Source: Rossellomorea vietnamensis (lineage in GTDB: Bacteria > Bacillota > Bacilli > Bacillales > Bacillaceae_B). From it: DNA of 64,000 nucleotides. Shown one piece after another: positions 36,966-45,683 of the stretch (position 1 is the first letter of the stretch; every line of letters starts with the position of its first letter). The notes beneath the pieces are model-generated. The model saw only the letters and a list, made by a program, of their open reading frames with translations. It did no database searches and was not told where the DNA came from. A program made the translations under genes and the position numbers. The stretch is from positions 1,302,001 through 1,366,000 of the forward strand of contig NZ_CP104558.1 in the NCBI RefSeq assembly GCF_025398035.1. The letters are read 5' to 3'.

Positions 36966-36992
36966 AAAAAAAGACCCGGAAGACTCCGGGCC
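36966..36992 (-). terminator. terminator of the endonuclease gene
   Basis: Minus-strand GGCCCGG pairs with CCGGGTC around AGTCTT and is followed by seven T residues. Confidence 0.8.
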
Positions 36993-37001
36993 CAAACTCT
37001 T

Positions 37002-38183
37002 TTACCAGATCATTTCTGCCCACTCGGGGTGATCGATGAATGGATTTCGATTTCCTTGATATTGTTCATAGATAATGTTATTTCTGCGGATTTCCCTTTC
37101 ATCAACGGGATCTTCTTCGTTCCATTCAAGGAGTACAGACATTTTGCCCATATAAGGGGCACTTCCGTTGTTGACGTTATTGTTCATTTCCAAGTCCACT
37201 TCACCGCTGTCCCCTTCATAGCGGACATCCATGTAGAAAATCATACGTGCCACGTCGCCTTTCACTTCATCACGAGGCTCCCATGAATCGCTATCATAGT
37301 AGTTTCCCGGGGCTTCACTCTGCTCGTTCCCACCATTATCGAAGTCAAGGTTGCCTCTTGTAGAGTTGACCGTAACATCCGTCGGTCTTAAATGATGAAG
37401 GTCCGTCCCTGGCCCCTGTGCCGTTCCGAAATCACCATGGGATTTAGCCCATACGTGCTCCCGGTTCCAATCGTTCACTCCGCCACCGTTTGTCGTTTTC
37501 GATTGTGAACGTCCTGAGTAAAGGAGAATGACATTATTAGGATTGTTCGGGTCTTCATCCGTATTTCGCAAAGCTCCCCATACCGCATCGTATGAAAGGG
37601 TTTGATGATCATCGATGATGTTATGTAGTGCGGTTTTCAGGGCATCACCCGTTTTCCCTTCTGCTGTATTGTAATACTCTTCATAAGCCGGTGGGTCGGT
37701 CGGTTCCGTTGGAGGATCGGTCGGATCGGTTTCCCCGCCTTCCAACGATTCAAACGCCGATGTCGACTTCACTCCCGGGTGGGAAAAATAGGCTGTCAAG
37801 CTGCCCGTTACCTTGATTTTCTCACCCATCAGTCCCGGGTTACTTTGAAGGCCGAAGCTTGAACGATAAGAAGATGGTATCTGAATATACACCATCTGAT
37901 CTGTATTGGCTTCTGACGGGGAATCCGCTAATGCCAATGCATAATCGTTCGGAAATTGATTTGTGACAACCGATGATTCTGAAGTCGGCTGTCCGACCAC
38001 ATATCCTTCTACGGACTGTGTGGATCCATTTTGATTTGAGACGGCCTGGTCCACCGTATAAGGGGAATTCCACGTCCCATTTCCTGCAGCACTCATTTGA
38101 CTGGGGGATACCTGACTGCACGCAATTGTAAAAATAAATACAATGGCAAAAATACCGATGACTTTTTTGTGTATAGACTTCAA
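37002..38183 (-). CDS. secreted endonuclease I family nuclease
   Basis: 393 aa. Starts at TTG with AAAGGAGG 9 bp upstream. N-terminal hydrophobic signal (about 8-22), with a possible but imperfect lipobox TIAC. Residues about 35-145 look like an OB-fold domain (VEGYVVGQP, IKVTGSLTAYFSHPGVKST), then a Pro/Thr linker (TDPTDPPTEPTDPP), then the endonuclease I domain with NREHVWAKSHGDFG, GTDLHHLRP and STRGNLDFDNGG. This beta-beta-alpha-metal site cleaves DNA or RNA non-specifically; B. subtilis Bsn (YurI) is a relative. A single gene between the two parts of the proposed catabolic regulon. Confidence 0.88.
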   Translation of the reverse strand: MKSIHKKVIGIFAIVFIFTIACSQVSPSQMSAAGNGTWNSPYTVDQAVSNQNGSTQSVEGYVVGQPTSESSVVTNQFPNDYALALADSPSEANTDQMVYIQIPSSYRSSFGLQSNPGLMGEKIKVTGSLTAYFSHPGVKSTSAFESLEGGETDPTDPPTEPTDPPAYEEYYNTAEGKTGDALKTALHNIIDDHQTLSYDAVWGALRNTDEDPNNPNNVILLYSGRSQSKTTNGGGVNDWNREHVWAKSHGDFGTAQGPGTDLHHLRPTDVTVNSTRGNLDFDNGGNEQSEAPGNYYDSDSWEPRDEVKGDVARMIFYMDVRYEGDSGEVDLEMNNNVNNGSAPYMGKMSVLLEWNEEDPVDEREIRRNNIIYEQYQGNRNPFIDHPEWAEMIW

Positions 38184-38326
38184 ATTGCTTCGCCTCCTTT
38201 GAATGCATTACACATTTAGCGTACAATATCGATTGTCATTATAGGGTAAATTTTATGTAAAAAAGGGAAAATGAGTCAAATTTCACAAGGTTCAGCTGGT
38301 GATTTTGTTACATTTCAGCAACGTAA

Positions 38327-38358
38327 AAAGAGCCGGCCCACTCATGGACCGGCTCTTT
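38327..38358 (-). terminator. terminator of the liv/thiolase operon
   Basis: AAAGAGCCGGCCC (38327-38339) pairs with GGACCGGCTCTTT (38346-38358, one G-U on the minus strand); TTTTT follows on the minus strand, 6 bp after the thiolase stop. Confidence 0.85.
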
Positions 38359-38363
38359 CCCTG

Positions 38364-39542
38364 CTACATTCCTTCCACGAAAACCGAAGCACCCATGCCT
38401 CCGCCCACGCATAATGACGCAATTCCTTTTTTCAATTCACGGCGCTTCATTTCATGAAGCAAGGACACGACTAGTCGCGCGCCTGTACAACCGACGGGAT
38501 GACCGATGCTGATCCCGCTTCCGTTCACATTCACCTTTTCCCGGTCCAGTCCAAGTTCTTTCTCCACCGCTAAATACTGAGCAGCAAACGCCTCGTTGAT
38601 TTCGAATAGATCGACTTCATCCAGGGACCAGTTTTTTGTTGTATGTAATCCTTTTTGAATGGCAGGTACCGGACCGATTCCCATCACTTTGGGATCGACT
38701 CCCGCTACTGAATAACCGACGATTCTTCCAAGTGGCTGTAATCCTCTCCTGACGGCTTCTTCTTCACTCATTAAGATTAAAGCCGCACCACCATCATTCA
38801 GGCTGGACGAGTTCCCTGCTGTAACAGATCCCCCTTCACGGAACGCCGGCTTCAATTTCTCGAGTTTACCGAGTTCCAGTCCTGCACGGGGACTTTCATC
38901 TTTTTCAATGACCTTCTCCCCTCTTCGCTCCTTCACCGTAATCGGAACGATCTGCCTATCGAAGTACCCCTTTTCGATTGCGTTCACTGCCCGCTCATGG
39001 CTCATCACAGCATATTGATCCTTCTCTTCGCGGGAAATGGAATGGATCTCCGCAAGGTTTTCAGCGGTTTCCCCCATCATGATTCCGTGAATGGGATCTT
39101 CAAGCACCTCCCACACCGAATCACGGATTTCACCGTGTTGGAGTCTTTGACCGAAGCGGTGCTGCTTTAATATATAGGGGCTCGAGCTCATCGCTTCCAC
39201 TCCGCCAGCCATGACGATATCGGATAAGCCCGTTTGGATTTGCATGGCTGCCGATATGATGGCCTGCATGCCGCTTGCGCATTGACGTTGAATCGTAAAG
39301 CCCGTCGTTGTGTCATCAAAACCGGCAAGCAGGGAAGCCGTTCTGGCCGTATTCGGCTGATCGGTCCGTTGGATGCAATGCCCAAGGATCACTTCATCAA
39401 TGTCACTTGCCGATAACCCGCTTTCCTTTGCCGCTTCTTTCATTACAGGTACGATCAAGTCCGTCGGAAGGAGGTCCTTGAACGCTCCTCCAAATGCGCC
39501 AACCGGCGTACGAAGAGCCGAGGTGATTACTACGTTTCTCAT
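38364..39542 (-). CDS. thiolase family acetyl-CoA acyltransferase
   Basis: 392 aa. Catalytic C88 (QRQCASGMQA), GHPVGCTGARL and the C-terminal CVGGGMGAS are all intact. Either condenses two acetyl-CoA or, more likely in this context, releases acetyl-CoA from a 3-ketoacyl-CoA. Last gene of the operon that starts at livK. AAAGGAAAG lies upstream of the ATG. Confidence 0.92.
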   Translation of the reverse strand: MRNVVITSALRTPVGAFGGAFKDLLPTDLIVPVMKEAAKESGLSASDIDEVILGHCIQRTDQPNTARTASLLAGFDDTTTGFTIQRQCASGMQAIISAAMQIQTGLSDIVMAGGVEAMSSSPYILKQHRFGQRLQHGEIRDSVWEVLEDPIHGIMMGETAENLAEIHSISREEKDQYAVMSHERAVNAIEKGYFDRQIVPITVKERRGEKVIEKDESPRAGLELGKLEKLKPAFREGGSVTAGNSSSLNDGGAALILMSEEEAVRRGLQPLGRIVGYSVAGVDPKVMGIGPVPAIQKGLHTTKNWSLDEVDLFEINEAFAAQYLAVEKELGLDREKVNVNGSGISIGHPVGCTGARLVVSLLHEMKRRELKKGIASLCVGGGMGASVFVEGM

Positions 39543-39567
39543 ATTATCACTTTCCTTTCGTGTCTGA

Positions 39568-40311
39568 TTACATCATGATTCCGCCATCAACATGGAGGAC
39601 GGTGCCATTCACATAGTCACTATCGTCTGATGCGAGGTACAAATAGGCCTTTGCGATATCTTCCGGCTTTCCCAATCTGCCAAGTGGAATCATCGCTTTC
39701 ATTTGATCGATGACCTTTTCCGGCACGGCCGCCACCATGTTCGTCTCGGTAAAGCCCGGTGCGACTGCATTGACGTTGATCCCTTTGCGGCCTAATTCCT
39801 TTGCCCACGTTTTCGTCATCCCAACGACCGCTGCCTTCGTTGCAGCATAGTTGGTCTGACCGACGTTTCCGTAAACCCCGCTGACAGACGACGTATTGAT
39901 GATTTTCCCTTTGCCATTTTCGATCAGATGCGGCAGGACTGCCTGAGTGCAGTTGAATACACCTGTTAAATTGACATCCAGGACCTTCTGGAAATCTTCT
40001 GATGAAAGCTTATGAACCATAGCGTCCCTCGTGATTCCCGCGTTATTGATTAAAATATTGATCTTTCCGAATTGCTCTTTTACCCCTTGCACGAATGAAT
40101 CCACCGAAGAGCGGTCGGCCACATCCCCTTGGAAGAAGACGGCTTTTCCCTTCCCCAATTCGTTCAGCTGGCGGGCTTTTTCTTCCCCGCTTTCCTGATT
40201 GAAGTCCACAAGGGCCACATGACATCCTTCGTTTACAAATGTTTCAACTGCAGCAAATCCGATCCCGTTGGCTGCACCAGTGATGATTGCGACTTTCCCG
40301 AGAAGCCTCAT
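39568..40311 (-). CDS. short-chain dehydrogenase (FabG/PhaB-like)
   Basis: 247 aa. Rossmann motif TGAANGIGF, NNAGITRD, catalytic Ser-Tyr-Lys in SSVSGVYGNVGQTNYAATKAA, and C-terminal NGTVLHVDGGIMM. VALVDFN after the second strand suggests NAD(H) preference (Asp at the cofactor fork), which would suit a catabolic 3-hydroxyacyl-CoA dehydrogenase rather than a biosynthetic FabG. Overlaps the hydrolase stop by 4 bp. Confidence 0.88.
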   Translation of the reverse strand: MRLLGKVAIITGAANGIGFAAVETFVNEGCHVALVDFNQESGEEKARQLNELGKGKAVFFQGDVADRSSVDSFVQGVKEQFGKINILINNAGITRDAMVHKLSSEDFQKVLDVNLTGVFNCTQAVLPHLIENGKGKIINTSSVSGVYGNVGQTNYAATKAAVVGMTKTWAKELGRKGINVNAVAPGFTETNMVAAVPEKVIDQMKAMIPLGRLGKPEDIAKAYLYLASDDSDYVNGTVLHVDGGIMM

Positions 40312-41219
40312 GCCATTTCCTCCTTCGTATGCAAAAACGAATGGATCGTGTCGAGCAATTGATCCAAATCGTCTATGAGCGGTGAATGCCCACTATTCTT
40401 TAATTCGACAAATATAGCGTTTTCTCCTATATCCACGATGATTTCCTCTGTCATTTCCTTTGTGATGACATAATCCCGCTCTCCCCGGATAACAAGAACG
40501 GGTATGGAGATCGTGCCGGCCTTACCCGTTCCTTCCACCAGACCATTGTATACACCACTTATATTGAACGTATTAAGCGCTTGATAAATATGAGCGAGAT
40601 TCCGCTGGGTTCTCATATCATCGATGTATTCTTCATAGCGTCTTGCCTCAGGCTGGGTATGGGAATAGATCAGGGCATTCCAAAGACCACGGAGGAAATC
40701 CCTGTCATTTCCGTCATATGCGGCTTGAACGGGAATCGTCTTTCCTTTGTCCGATTTCACTTCTTCCGTCGTACGAAGGCGTTTTCCCAAATCAGGTGTG
40801 CCATCTTCTTTCGTCCCCATAAATGGATAACCTCTGGTAGATGCAGACGCGAGTAAGATTAGATTCTTGCAATCATCGGGATGATCAATGACATATTGCA
40901 TCGCGACCGCCCCTCCTGTGGACCATCCCATCATTGAAAATCCGTTGAGACCAAGCACGTCCACCCAATCCTTCAGATCATCAGACAAATCTTTGATACT
41001 TGCAATCTCCCGATGATAGCTGGATTCTCCAAATCCTCTCATATCAACCGCATAAATCTTATAACGCCCATCCATATTTTCCAGGACGATATCCCAGTGT
41101 TTGGATGACGTCATATTCCCATGGACGAGAACGAGGGGAATATGTCCCCCGCTTCGCTCCCGATAAGCGAGAGTTTCTCCATTTCCAAGCAATACTTTCT
41201 TTAATACAACCGTTGTCAT
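40308..41219 (-). CDS. alpha/beta-fold hydrolase
   Basis: 303 aa from the ATG at 41219 (AAAAGGGGG upstream; the longer frame would overlap the preceding gene). Oxyanion HG motif VLVHGNMTSSKHW, nucleophile S100 in MGWSTGGAVAM, acid in RGERDYV and His in NSGHSPLID. Resembles C-C hydrolases and esterases such as MhpC/DhaA relatives. In this operon it may hydrolyse a thioester, ester or 1,3-diketone; the reaction is not known. Stop overlaps the dehydrogenase start (ATGA). Confidence 0.85.
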   Translation of the reverse strand: MTTVVLKKVLLGNGETLAYRERSGGHIPLVLVHGNMTSSKHWDIVLENMDGRYKIYAVDMRGFGESSYHREIASIKDLSDDLKDWVDVLGLNGFSMMGWSTGGAVAMQYVIDHPDDCKNLILLASASTRGYPFMGTKEDGTPDLGKRLRTTEEVKSDKGKTIPVQAAYDGNDRDFLRGLWNALIYSHTQPEARRYEEYIDDMRTQRNLAHIYQALNTFNISGVYNGLVEGTGKAGTISIPVLVIRGERDYVITKEMTEEIIVDIGENAIFVELKNSGHSPLIDDLDQLLDTIHSFLHTKEEMA

Positions 41220-41235
41220 AACGCTGATCCCCCTT

Positions 41236-42240
41236 TTAAGAATTCCCCCAGACGATGGTGGTCGCCCCCCATGCGTATCCAATACCTGCACTGACGAGGA
41301 CGACCACATCGCCATCCTTCAGCTTGCCTCTTTCTTCCGCCAATCGCAGTGATAGAATTTGATCGAATTGCCCGATATGGCCGTATTCCTCCAGATAGAT
41401 GGATTGCTCTTCCGTGAGCCCCAATTCCTTTAATACATAGAGGTGGGCGGACCTCTTCATGTGCAGCATCGCAACATAAGAGATATCCTTTTCTTCGTAA
41501 CCACTCTTATATACGGATTCACGTATGACCTTTAGGAAGTGATCCATGGACTTCTGTTCCAATCTTTTTTTCATTCCATCAGGATCGGTCACATCAAGCT
41601 TATAACGGTGGAGGGACTCTCCTGTCAAAGGCTCCTTCGTTCCTCCCACGGGGACAATGACGTCTTCTGAAAACGAGCCATCAGTGATGATGGATGTCTC
41701 CAATACCCGGTTTTTCTTCAGGTTTTTTTGTAGAATCATCGCCCCGCCTCCTGCTGCCAGGTTGAACATAAAGCGGGTCCTGTCATTCTCGTAATCTATG
41801 AAGTCGCTGTTGCGGTAGCCCCCTGCCAATAGGACCGTTCTAATGGCAGGGTCCGTTTCCAGTAAGCTTTTTGCAAGTTTCATGGCCATGATGGTGGTTC
41901 CGCATCTCAGTGCAACATCGAATGCCCAGGCATGGTACGCCCCGATTTCTTCCTGAAGCTTGATACCCGCGGTCCAGAGGGGATACTCTTTATGCTCTTC
42001 CCCAACGTATATGACTACATCTATATCCTTGGCATCGATGGCGGCCTTTGAAATGGCTTCTCTTGCCGCCTGAATCCCCATGGCACATGTATGGTCTTCA
42101 GGATTTGGAACCGTTTTCTTTTTAATCCCCATTTTGCTTTCTACAACCTCTATCGGAAGTCCTGCTTTTTCTGCGATTTCTTTACTTGTCATAGTGGATG
42201 AGGGCAAATACATCCCTGTACTGAGCATACCGACTGTCAT
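41236..42240 (-). CDS. KAS III-like ketoacyl synthase family protein
   Basis: 334 aa thiolase-superfamily protein from the ATG at 42240 (GGGAGG upstream). The Cys nucleophile is C113 in VALRCGTTIMA and H260 lies in AMLHMKRSAH. The residue where FabH has Asn (GNT) is H288 (YGHIGQFDQ), so a Cys-His-His arrangement replaces Cys-His-Asn. The fold and length match the FabH family but divergence is large and the operon is catabolic, so acyl transfer or cleavage on a CoA substrate is more likely than fatty-acid initiation. Confidence 0.8.
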   Translation of the reverse strand: MTVGMLSTGMYLPSSTMTSKEIAEKAGLPIEVVESKMGIKKKTVPNPEDHTCAMGIQAAREAISKAAIDAKDIDVVIYVGEEHKEYPLWTAGIKLQEEIGAYHAWAFDVALRCGTTIMAMKLAKSLLETDPAIRTVLLAGGYRNSDFIDYENDRTRFMFNLAAGGGAMILQKNLKKNRVLETSIITDGSFSEDVIVPVGGTKEPLTGESLHRYKLDVTDPDGMKKRLEQKSMDHFLKVIRESVYKSGYEEKDISYVAMLHMKRSAHLYVLKELGLTEEQSIYLEEYGHIGQFDQILSLRLAEERGKLKDGDVVVLVSAGIGYAWGATTIVWGNS

Positions 42241-42254
42241 GAAGATCCTCCCTT

Positions 42255-43250
42255 TTAGCTTGCGATGTTTTTCTCTTCTCTGTCTTTTTCTTTTGTCCGT
42301 TTTCTCTTCTTGATTTTCTTGAATGATCCCACAATGCCGGCCGGGAAGAACATCACGGCCAGGATATAAAGGATACCGAAGAAAATGATCCATCGTTCAA
42401 AGATCGGATACGTTTTCGCGAGCTCAGTCAGATAGTGATGGGCAAATTCAATCAACCCTGCACCGACCATCGGTCCGATCAAAGTCCCCACCCCGCCGAT
42501 GATGGTCATCAATAATGCATCAAGGGTCACATCCATTGTGAATACGCTCGTATTCACGAAGCGTAAGGACAAGCTGTACAAAGAACCCGCAAAGCAAGCT
42601 ACCACCCCGGCTATCACACTGGCTAAAATCTTGTAATGAAGAACCTGGAAGCCGATCGATTCCGCTCTCTGCTCATTTTCACGGATCGCCTGGAGAACGG
42701 AGCCCGCCGGAGAGTGGGTGAACCTTTTTAATAACAGAAAAATGATGACCATGACACCGAGACAAACGAAGTAAAAGACAAGACGATCCTTCAATACATC
42801 CGGTGTCCGGAACGTAAATCCGTCATTCCCGAAGGTCAGGCTTCTCCACTTTTCCGCACCGACGAGGAACAAACCTGCGAAGGCCAGGGTCAGCATGGCA
42901 TAGAAATGACTCTTAAGGCGTAACGTCAGGAGTCCAACGACATAGCTGACGATTCCTGCAATGACGGACGCCGTAAGGATAGAGACTACGAGCCAAAACA
43001 TGGTCGGCTCCATCCGGTCGAGAAAGATCCCTGTGGAATACGCGCCGATTCCGAAGAACATGGCGTGCCCAAAGGAGACGATTCCTGTATAGCCAAGCAG
43101 GAGATCGTAACTCATGGCGAAGATGCCAAAGATGAATACCTGCGTCAAAAGAATCATCATACTTCTTGAATCGTTAAAAAATGGGTAAACGATCAAGATG
43201 ATTAATGCCATACCTAAAAATGCGTTCGATCTGTCTTTGAGAATCTTCAC
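42255..43250 (-). CDS. livM: LivM-type ABC permease
   Basis: 331 aa, about 10 helices, start GTG with AAGGGG 7 bp upstream. Family motifs GYTGIVSFGHAMFFGIGAY, LRLKSHFYAMLTLAF and IGGVGTLIGPMVGAG. Pairs with the LivH permease. Such importers carry branched-chain amino acids but also aromatic acids, amides or urea. Basic C-terminus KKIKKRKRTKEKDREEK. Confidence 0.9.
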   Translation of the reverse strand: MKILKDRSNAFLGMALIILIVYPFFNDSRSMMILLTQVFIFGIFAMSYDLLLGYTGIVSFGHAMFFGIGAYSTGIFLDRMEPTMFWLVVSILTASVIAGIVSYVVGLLTLRLKSHFYAMLTLAFAGLFLVGAEKWRSLTFGNDGFTFRTPDVLKDRLVFYFVCLGVMVIIFLLLKRFTHSPAGSVLQAIRENEQRAESIGFQVLHYKILASVIAGVVACFAGSLYSLSLRFVNTSVFTMDVTLDALLMTIIGGVGTLIGPMVGAGLIEFAHHYLTELAKTYPIFERWIIFFGILYILAVMFFPAGIVGSFKKIKKRKRTKEKDREEKNIAS

Positions 43251-43254
43251 TTCC

Positions 43255-44115
43255 TCACCCCTTTACTGTAAATAACCCTTGTGGTCGGAATATGAGTACG
43301 AGAGCCATTAAGATCATATTGACGGCGAGGGATAGTTCCGGGACATAATAGGTCATGAACGAGCCTGACAATCCAACTAAGATGGCTGCGAATAATGAAC
43401 CCGGAAAGCTCCCCATTCCCCCGATCACCACGACGATGAAGGCAAGGATCGCGAATTCCATGCCCATTTCGGCATATATGACACCCGAATAGGGCGCAAG
43501 GAGAACCCCGCCGAGGGCAGCAAGTGCAGACCCGGCCATGAATACATACATAAACACTCTCTTAATATTGATCCCGAACGCTTCAACCATTTCTTTATTC
43601 ATGACCCCTGCCCTGACGATCAAACCGATTCTCGTTTTATTCAAAATCAGCTGCACAATCGTGAAAATGAAGAGGCCGATGAGGATAATGAAGACACGGT
43701 ATTTAATGACGATAATATCCCCGAGCGAAAAGCTTCCAGCTAAATAGTCAGGAGCTGTGGCCGATAGCTGATTCGGTCCCCATACCACTTTCAATAATTC
43801 AGACAGGACGAGCATGAAGCCCAGAGTAATGAGGATCTGCTGCACATGGTTTCCATACACAGGCTGTATGATGAATTTCTCCGTCACAAAACCTAGTACC
43901 AATCCCGTTGCAACCGCTCCGATGATACCGATCACAAAGCTCCCTGTCACGGTGTAAATCCAAACTCCGCTATAGGCACCCCACGCGAACAATCCGCCGT
44001 GGGCAAAATTCAATACATCCATCAACCCGAATATGAGTGTCAATCCTGCTGCCAGCAAAAAGATCAGCATCCCTGTCGCTAATCCATTCAGTGCCAGGGT
44101 AATGATGAGGTCCAT
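43255..44115 (-). CDS. livH: LivH-type ABC permease
   Basis: 286 aa, about 8 helices. ATG at 44115 is preferred over GTG at 44124 because AGGAG then lies 8 bp upstream. Motifs GLTLIFGLMDVLNFAHGGLFAWGAY (in part), VIGGMGSFPGSLFAA and the C-terminal LIFRPQGLF are diagnostic. Four-bp gap to livM. Confidence 0.9.
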   Translation of the reverse strand: MDLIITLALNGLATGMLIFLLAAGLTLIFGLMDVLNFAHGGLFAWGAYSGVWIYTVTGSFVIGIIGAVATGLVLGFVTEKFIIQPVYGNHVQQILITLGFMLVLSELLKVVWGPNQLSATAPDYLAGSFSLGDIIVIKYRVFIILIGLFIFTIVQLILNKTRIGLIVRAGVMNKEMVEAFGINIKRVFMYVFMAGSALAALGGVLLAPYSGVIYAEMGMEFAILAFIVVVIGGMGSFPGSLFAAILVGLSGSFMTYYVPELSLAVNMILMALVLIFRPQGLFTVKG

Positions 44116-44127
44116 CCTATTCACTCC

Positions 44128-44838
44128 TCACGCGATTCCTAAGTATTTCCTCTTCATTTCTTCATCTTTCACCAATGACTCCATCTGGCCATGATGAACA
44201 GTGGTTCCATCGTCGATAATATAGAAACGGTCCCCAATCCCGCTCGCCATCAAAAAATTCTGCTCTACAAGGAGGATGGTCGTTCTTTCCTTCATTTCTT
44301 CAATGGAACGCATGACTTTCTCTACGACGATCGGAGCGAGCCCCTTACTCGGTTCATCAATTAAAATGAGGTCATTATTATTTAAGTACGCCCTTGCGAT
44401 GGAAAGCATCTGCTTCTGTCCGCCGCTTAAATTCCCTCCGGCTTTCTTCCAGAACCTCTTTAAATCCGGAAACAGATCAATGATCCAATTCATGCGGTCC
44501 TCCGTCTCCCGGTCCTGGGCTTTCATCGCCACCTTCATATTTTCTTCCACTGTCAGCTCTCCGAATATCCCTTGATCCTCAGGTACATAACCGATGCCTC
44601 TACCCGCCACCTTAAAGGTCGGGAGCCCATGGATTTCTTCGCCTTTATAAATGATTTTTCCTTTTGATGGCGGTGTAAGTCCCATGATGCTCCTGAGACT
44701 GGTCGTTTTCCCTGCACCGTTTCGTCCAAGCAGTACCGTTACTTCTCCCTTCTTCACTTCAAACGAAACTCCCTGGAGGATATGGTACTGCCCGATATAC
44801 GTTTCAATATGATCCACTTTAAGCAGTGTGCTCATCAT
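44128..44838 (-). CDS. livF: LivF-type ABC ATPase
   Basis: 236 aa. Walker A GRNGAGKTT, signature LSGGQKQML, Walker B LILIDEPSKGLAP. The last residues DEEMKRKYLGIA are typical of LivF. Overlaps livG by 20 bp; an ATG 3 bp downstream is the alternative start and has better ribosome spacing. Confidence 0.92.
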   Translation of the reverse strand: MMSTLLKVDHIETYIGQYHILQGVSFEVKKGEVTVLLGRNGAGKTTSLRSIMGLTPPSKGKIIYKGEEIHGLPTFKVAGRGIGYVPEDQGIFGELTVEENMKVAMKAQDRETEDRMNWIIDLFPDLKRFWKKAGGNLSGGQKQMLSIARAYLNNNDLILIDEPSKGLAPIVVEKVMRSIEEMKERTTILLVEQNFLMASGIGDRFYIIDDGTTVHHGQMESLVKDEEMKRKYLGIA

Positions 44839-45583
44839 ATAGTCCCCCTAAATAGGCTGATTGCACCTGCTCATTTTTCATGATTTCTTTCGGATGATCA
44901 TCGGCAAGCAATCGCCCATTGAATAACACCATGATGCTGTCTGATAAATCCATGATCATATCCATTTTGTGCTCTATGAGGACAATCGTTTTTGTTCCTT
45001 GAGATTTAATGGCATGAATCACTTCCAGAATCTGCGGTACTTCCTCCAGGGACATCCCTGCCGTCGGTTCATCCAATAATAGGATTTCCGTATCCAGTGC
45101 AAGGAGCATGGCAATTTCAAGTTTTCTTTTTTCCCCATGTGCAAGATTTACAGCAAGGGAGTCGGCTTTATTCGAAAGCATGACGAGTTTCAGTAATTCA
45201 TGGGATTCACTCAGCACGTCGCTGAATGCGTTTATATTCCTGTGCATCACATACCGGATTCCTTGTTTGGACTGTACGGCCAATCTCACATTCTCCAACA
45301 CCGTTAAGTTCGGAAACACATTCGTCATTTGAAAGGAACGGCCGATGCCTAGTCGGGCACGTTTTGTCGGGGACAGCCTGGTGATTTTCTTTCCTTTTAA
45401 ATATACATCTCCACTCGATGGCTTTAATTGGCCGCTTAATAGATTGAAGAGTGTCGTTTTGCCGGCACCATTCGGCCCTATGATGGATTTGAATTCTTTA
45501 TCCGGTACAGAAAACGTCACATTGTCCACAGCTGTATGGCCCCCGAATGTGATACTTAAGTTCTTGGTTTCTAAAATGCTCAA
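44819..45583 (-). CDS. livG: LivG-type ABC ATPase
   Basis: 254 aa from TTG at 45583, with GGGGTG 6 bp upstream; this gives the usual LivG length, whereas a longer frame adds 16 unrelated residues. Walker A GPNGAGKTT, Walker B ILLLDEPTAGMS, signature region NLAHGEKRKLEIAM, ends SAYLGGLYDEH. Confidence 0.92.
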   Translation of the reverse strand: MSILETKNLSITFGGHTAVDNVTFSVPDKEFKSIIGPNGAGKTTLFNLLSGQLKPSSGDVYLKGKKITRLSPTKRARLGIGRSFQMTNVFPNLTVLENVRLAVQSKQGIRYVMHRNINAFSDVLSESHELLKLVMLSNKADSLAVNLAHGEKRKLEIAMLLALDTEILLLDEPTAGMSLEEVPQILEVIHAIKSQGTKTIVLIEHKMDMIMDLSDSIMVLFNGRLLADDHPKEIMKNEQVQSAYLGGLYDEHTA

Positions 45584-45613
45584 TTTTTTCACCCCGCTTG
45601 AATTTTCATGAAA

Positions 45614-45660
45614 GGGGCTGACTGTAAACAAAGTGCCATAACACCATGTCAGTCACCCCC
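45614..45660 (-). other. livK-livG intergenic stem-loop
   Basis: GGGG-C-TGACTG (45614-45624) pairs with CAGTCA-C-CCCC (45650-45660) around a 25-nt structured loop. No U-tract follows on the minus strand. Like the malE-malF hairpins, it follows a binding-protein gene and probably adjusts relative expression. Confidence 0.5.
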
Positions 45661-45683
45661 CCATTCATTCGTTTACGTTCAAT

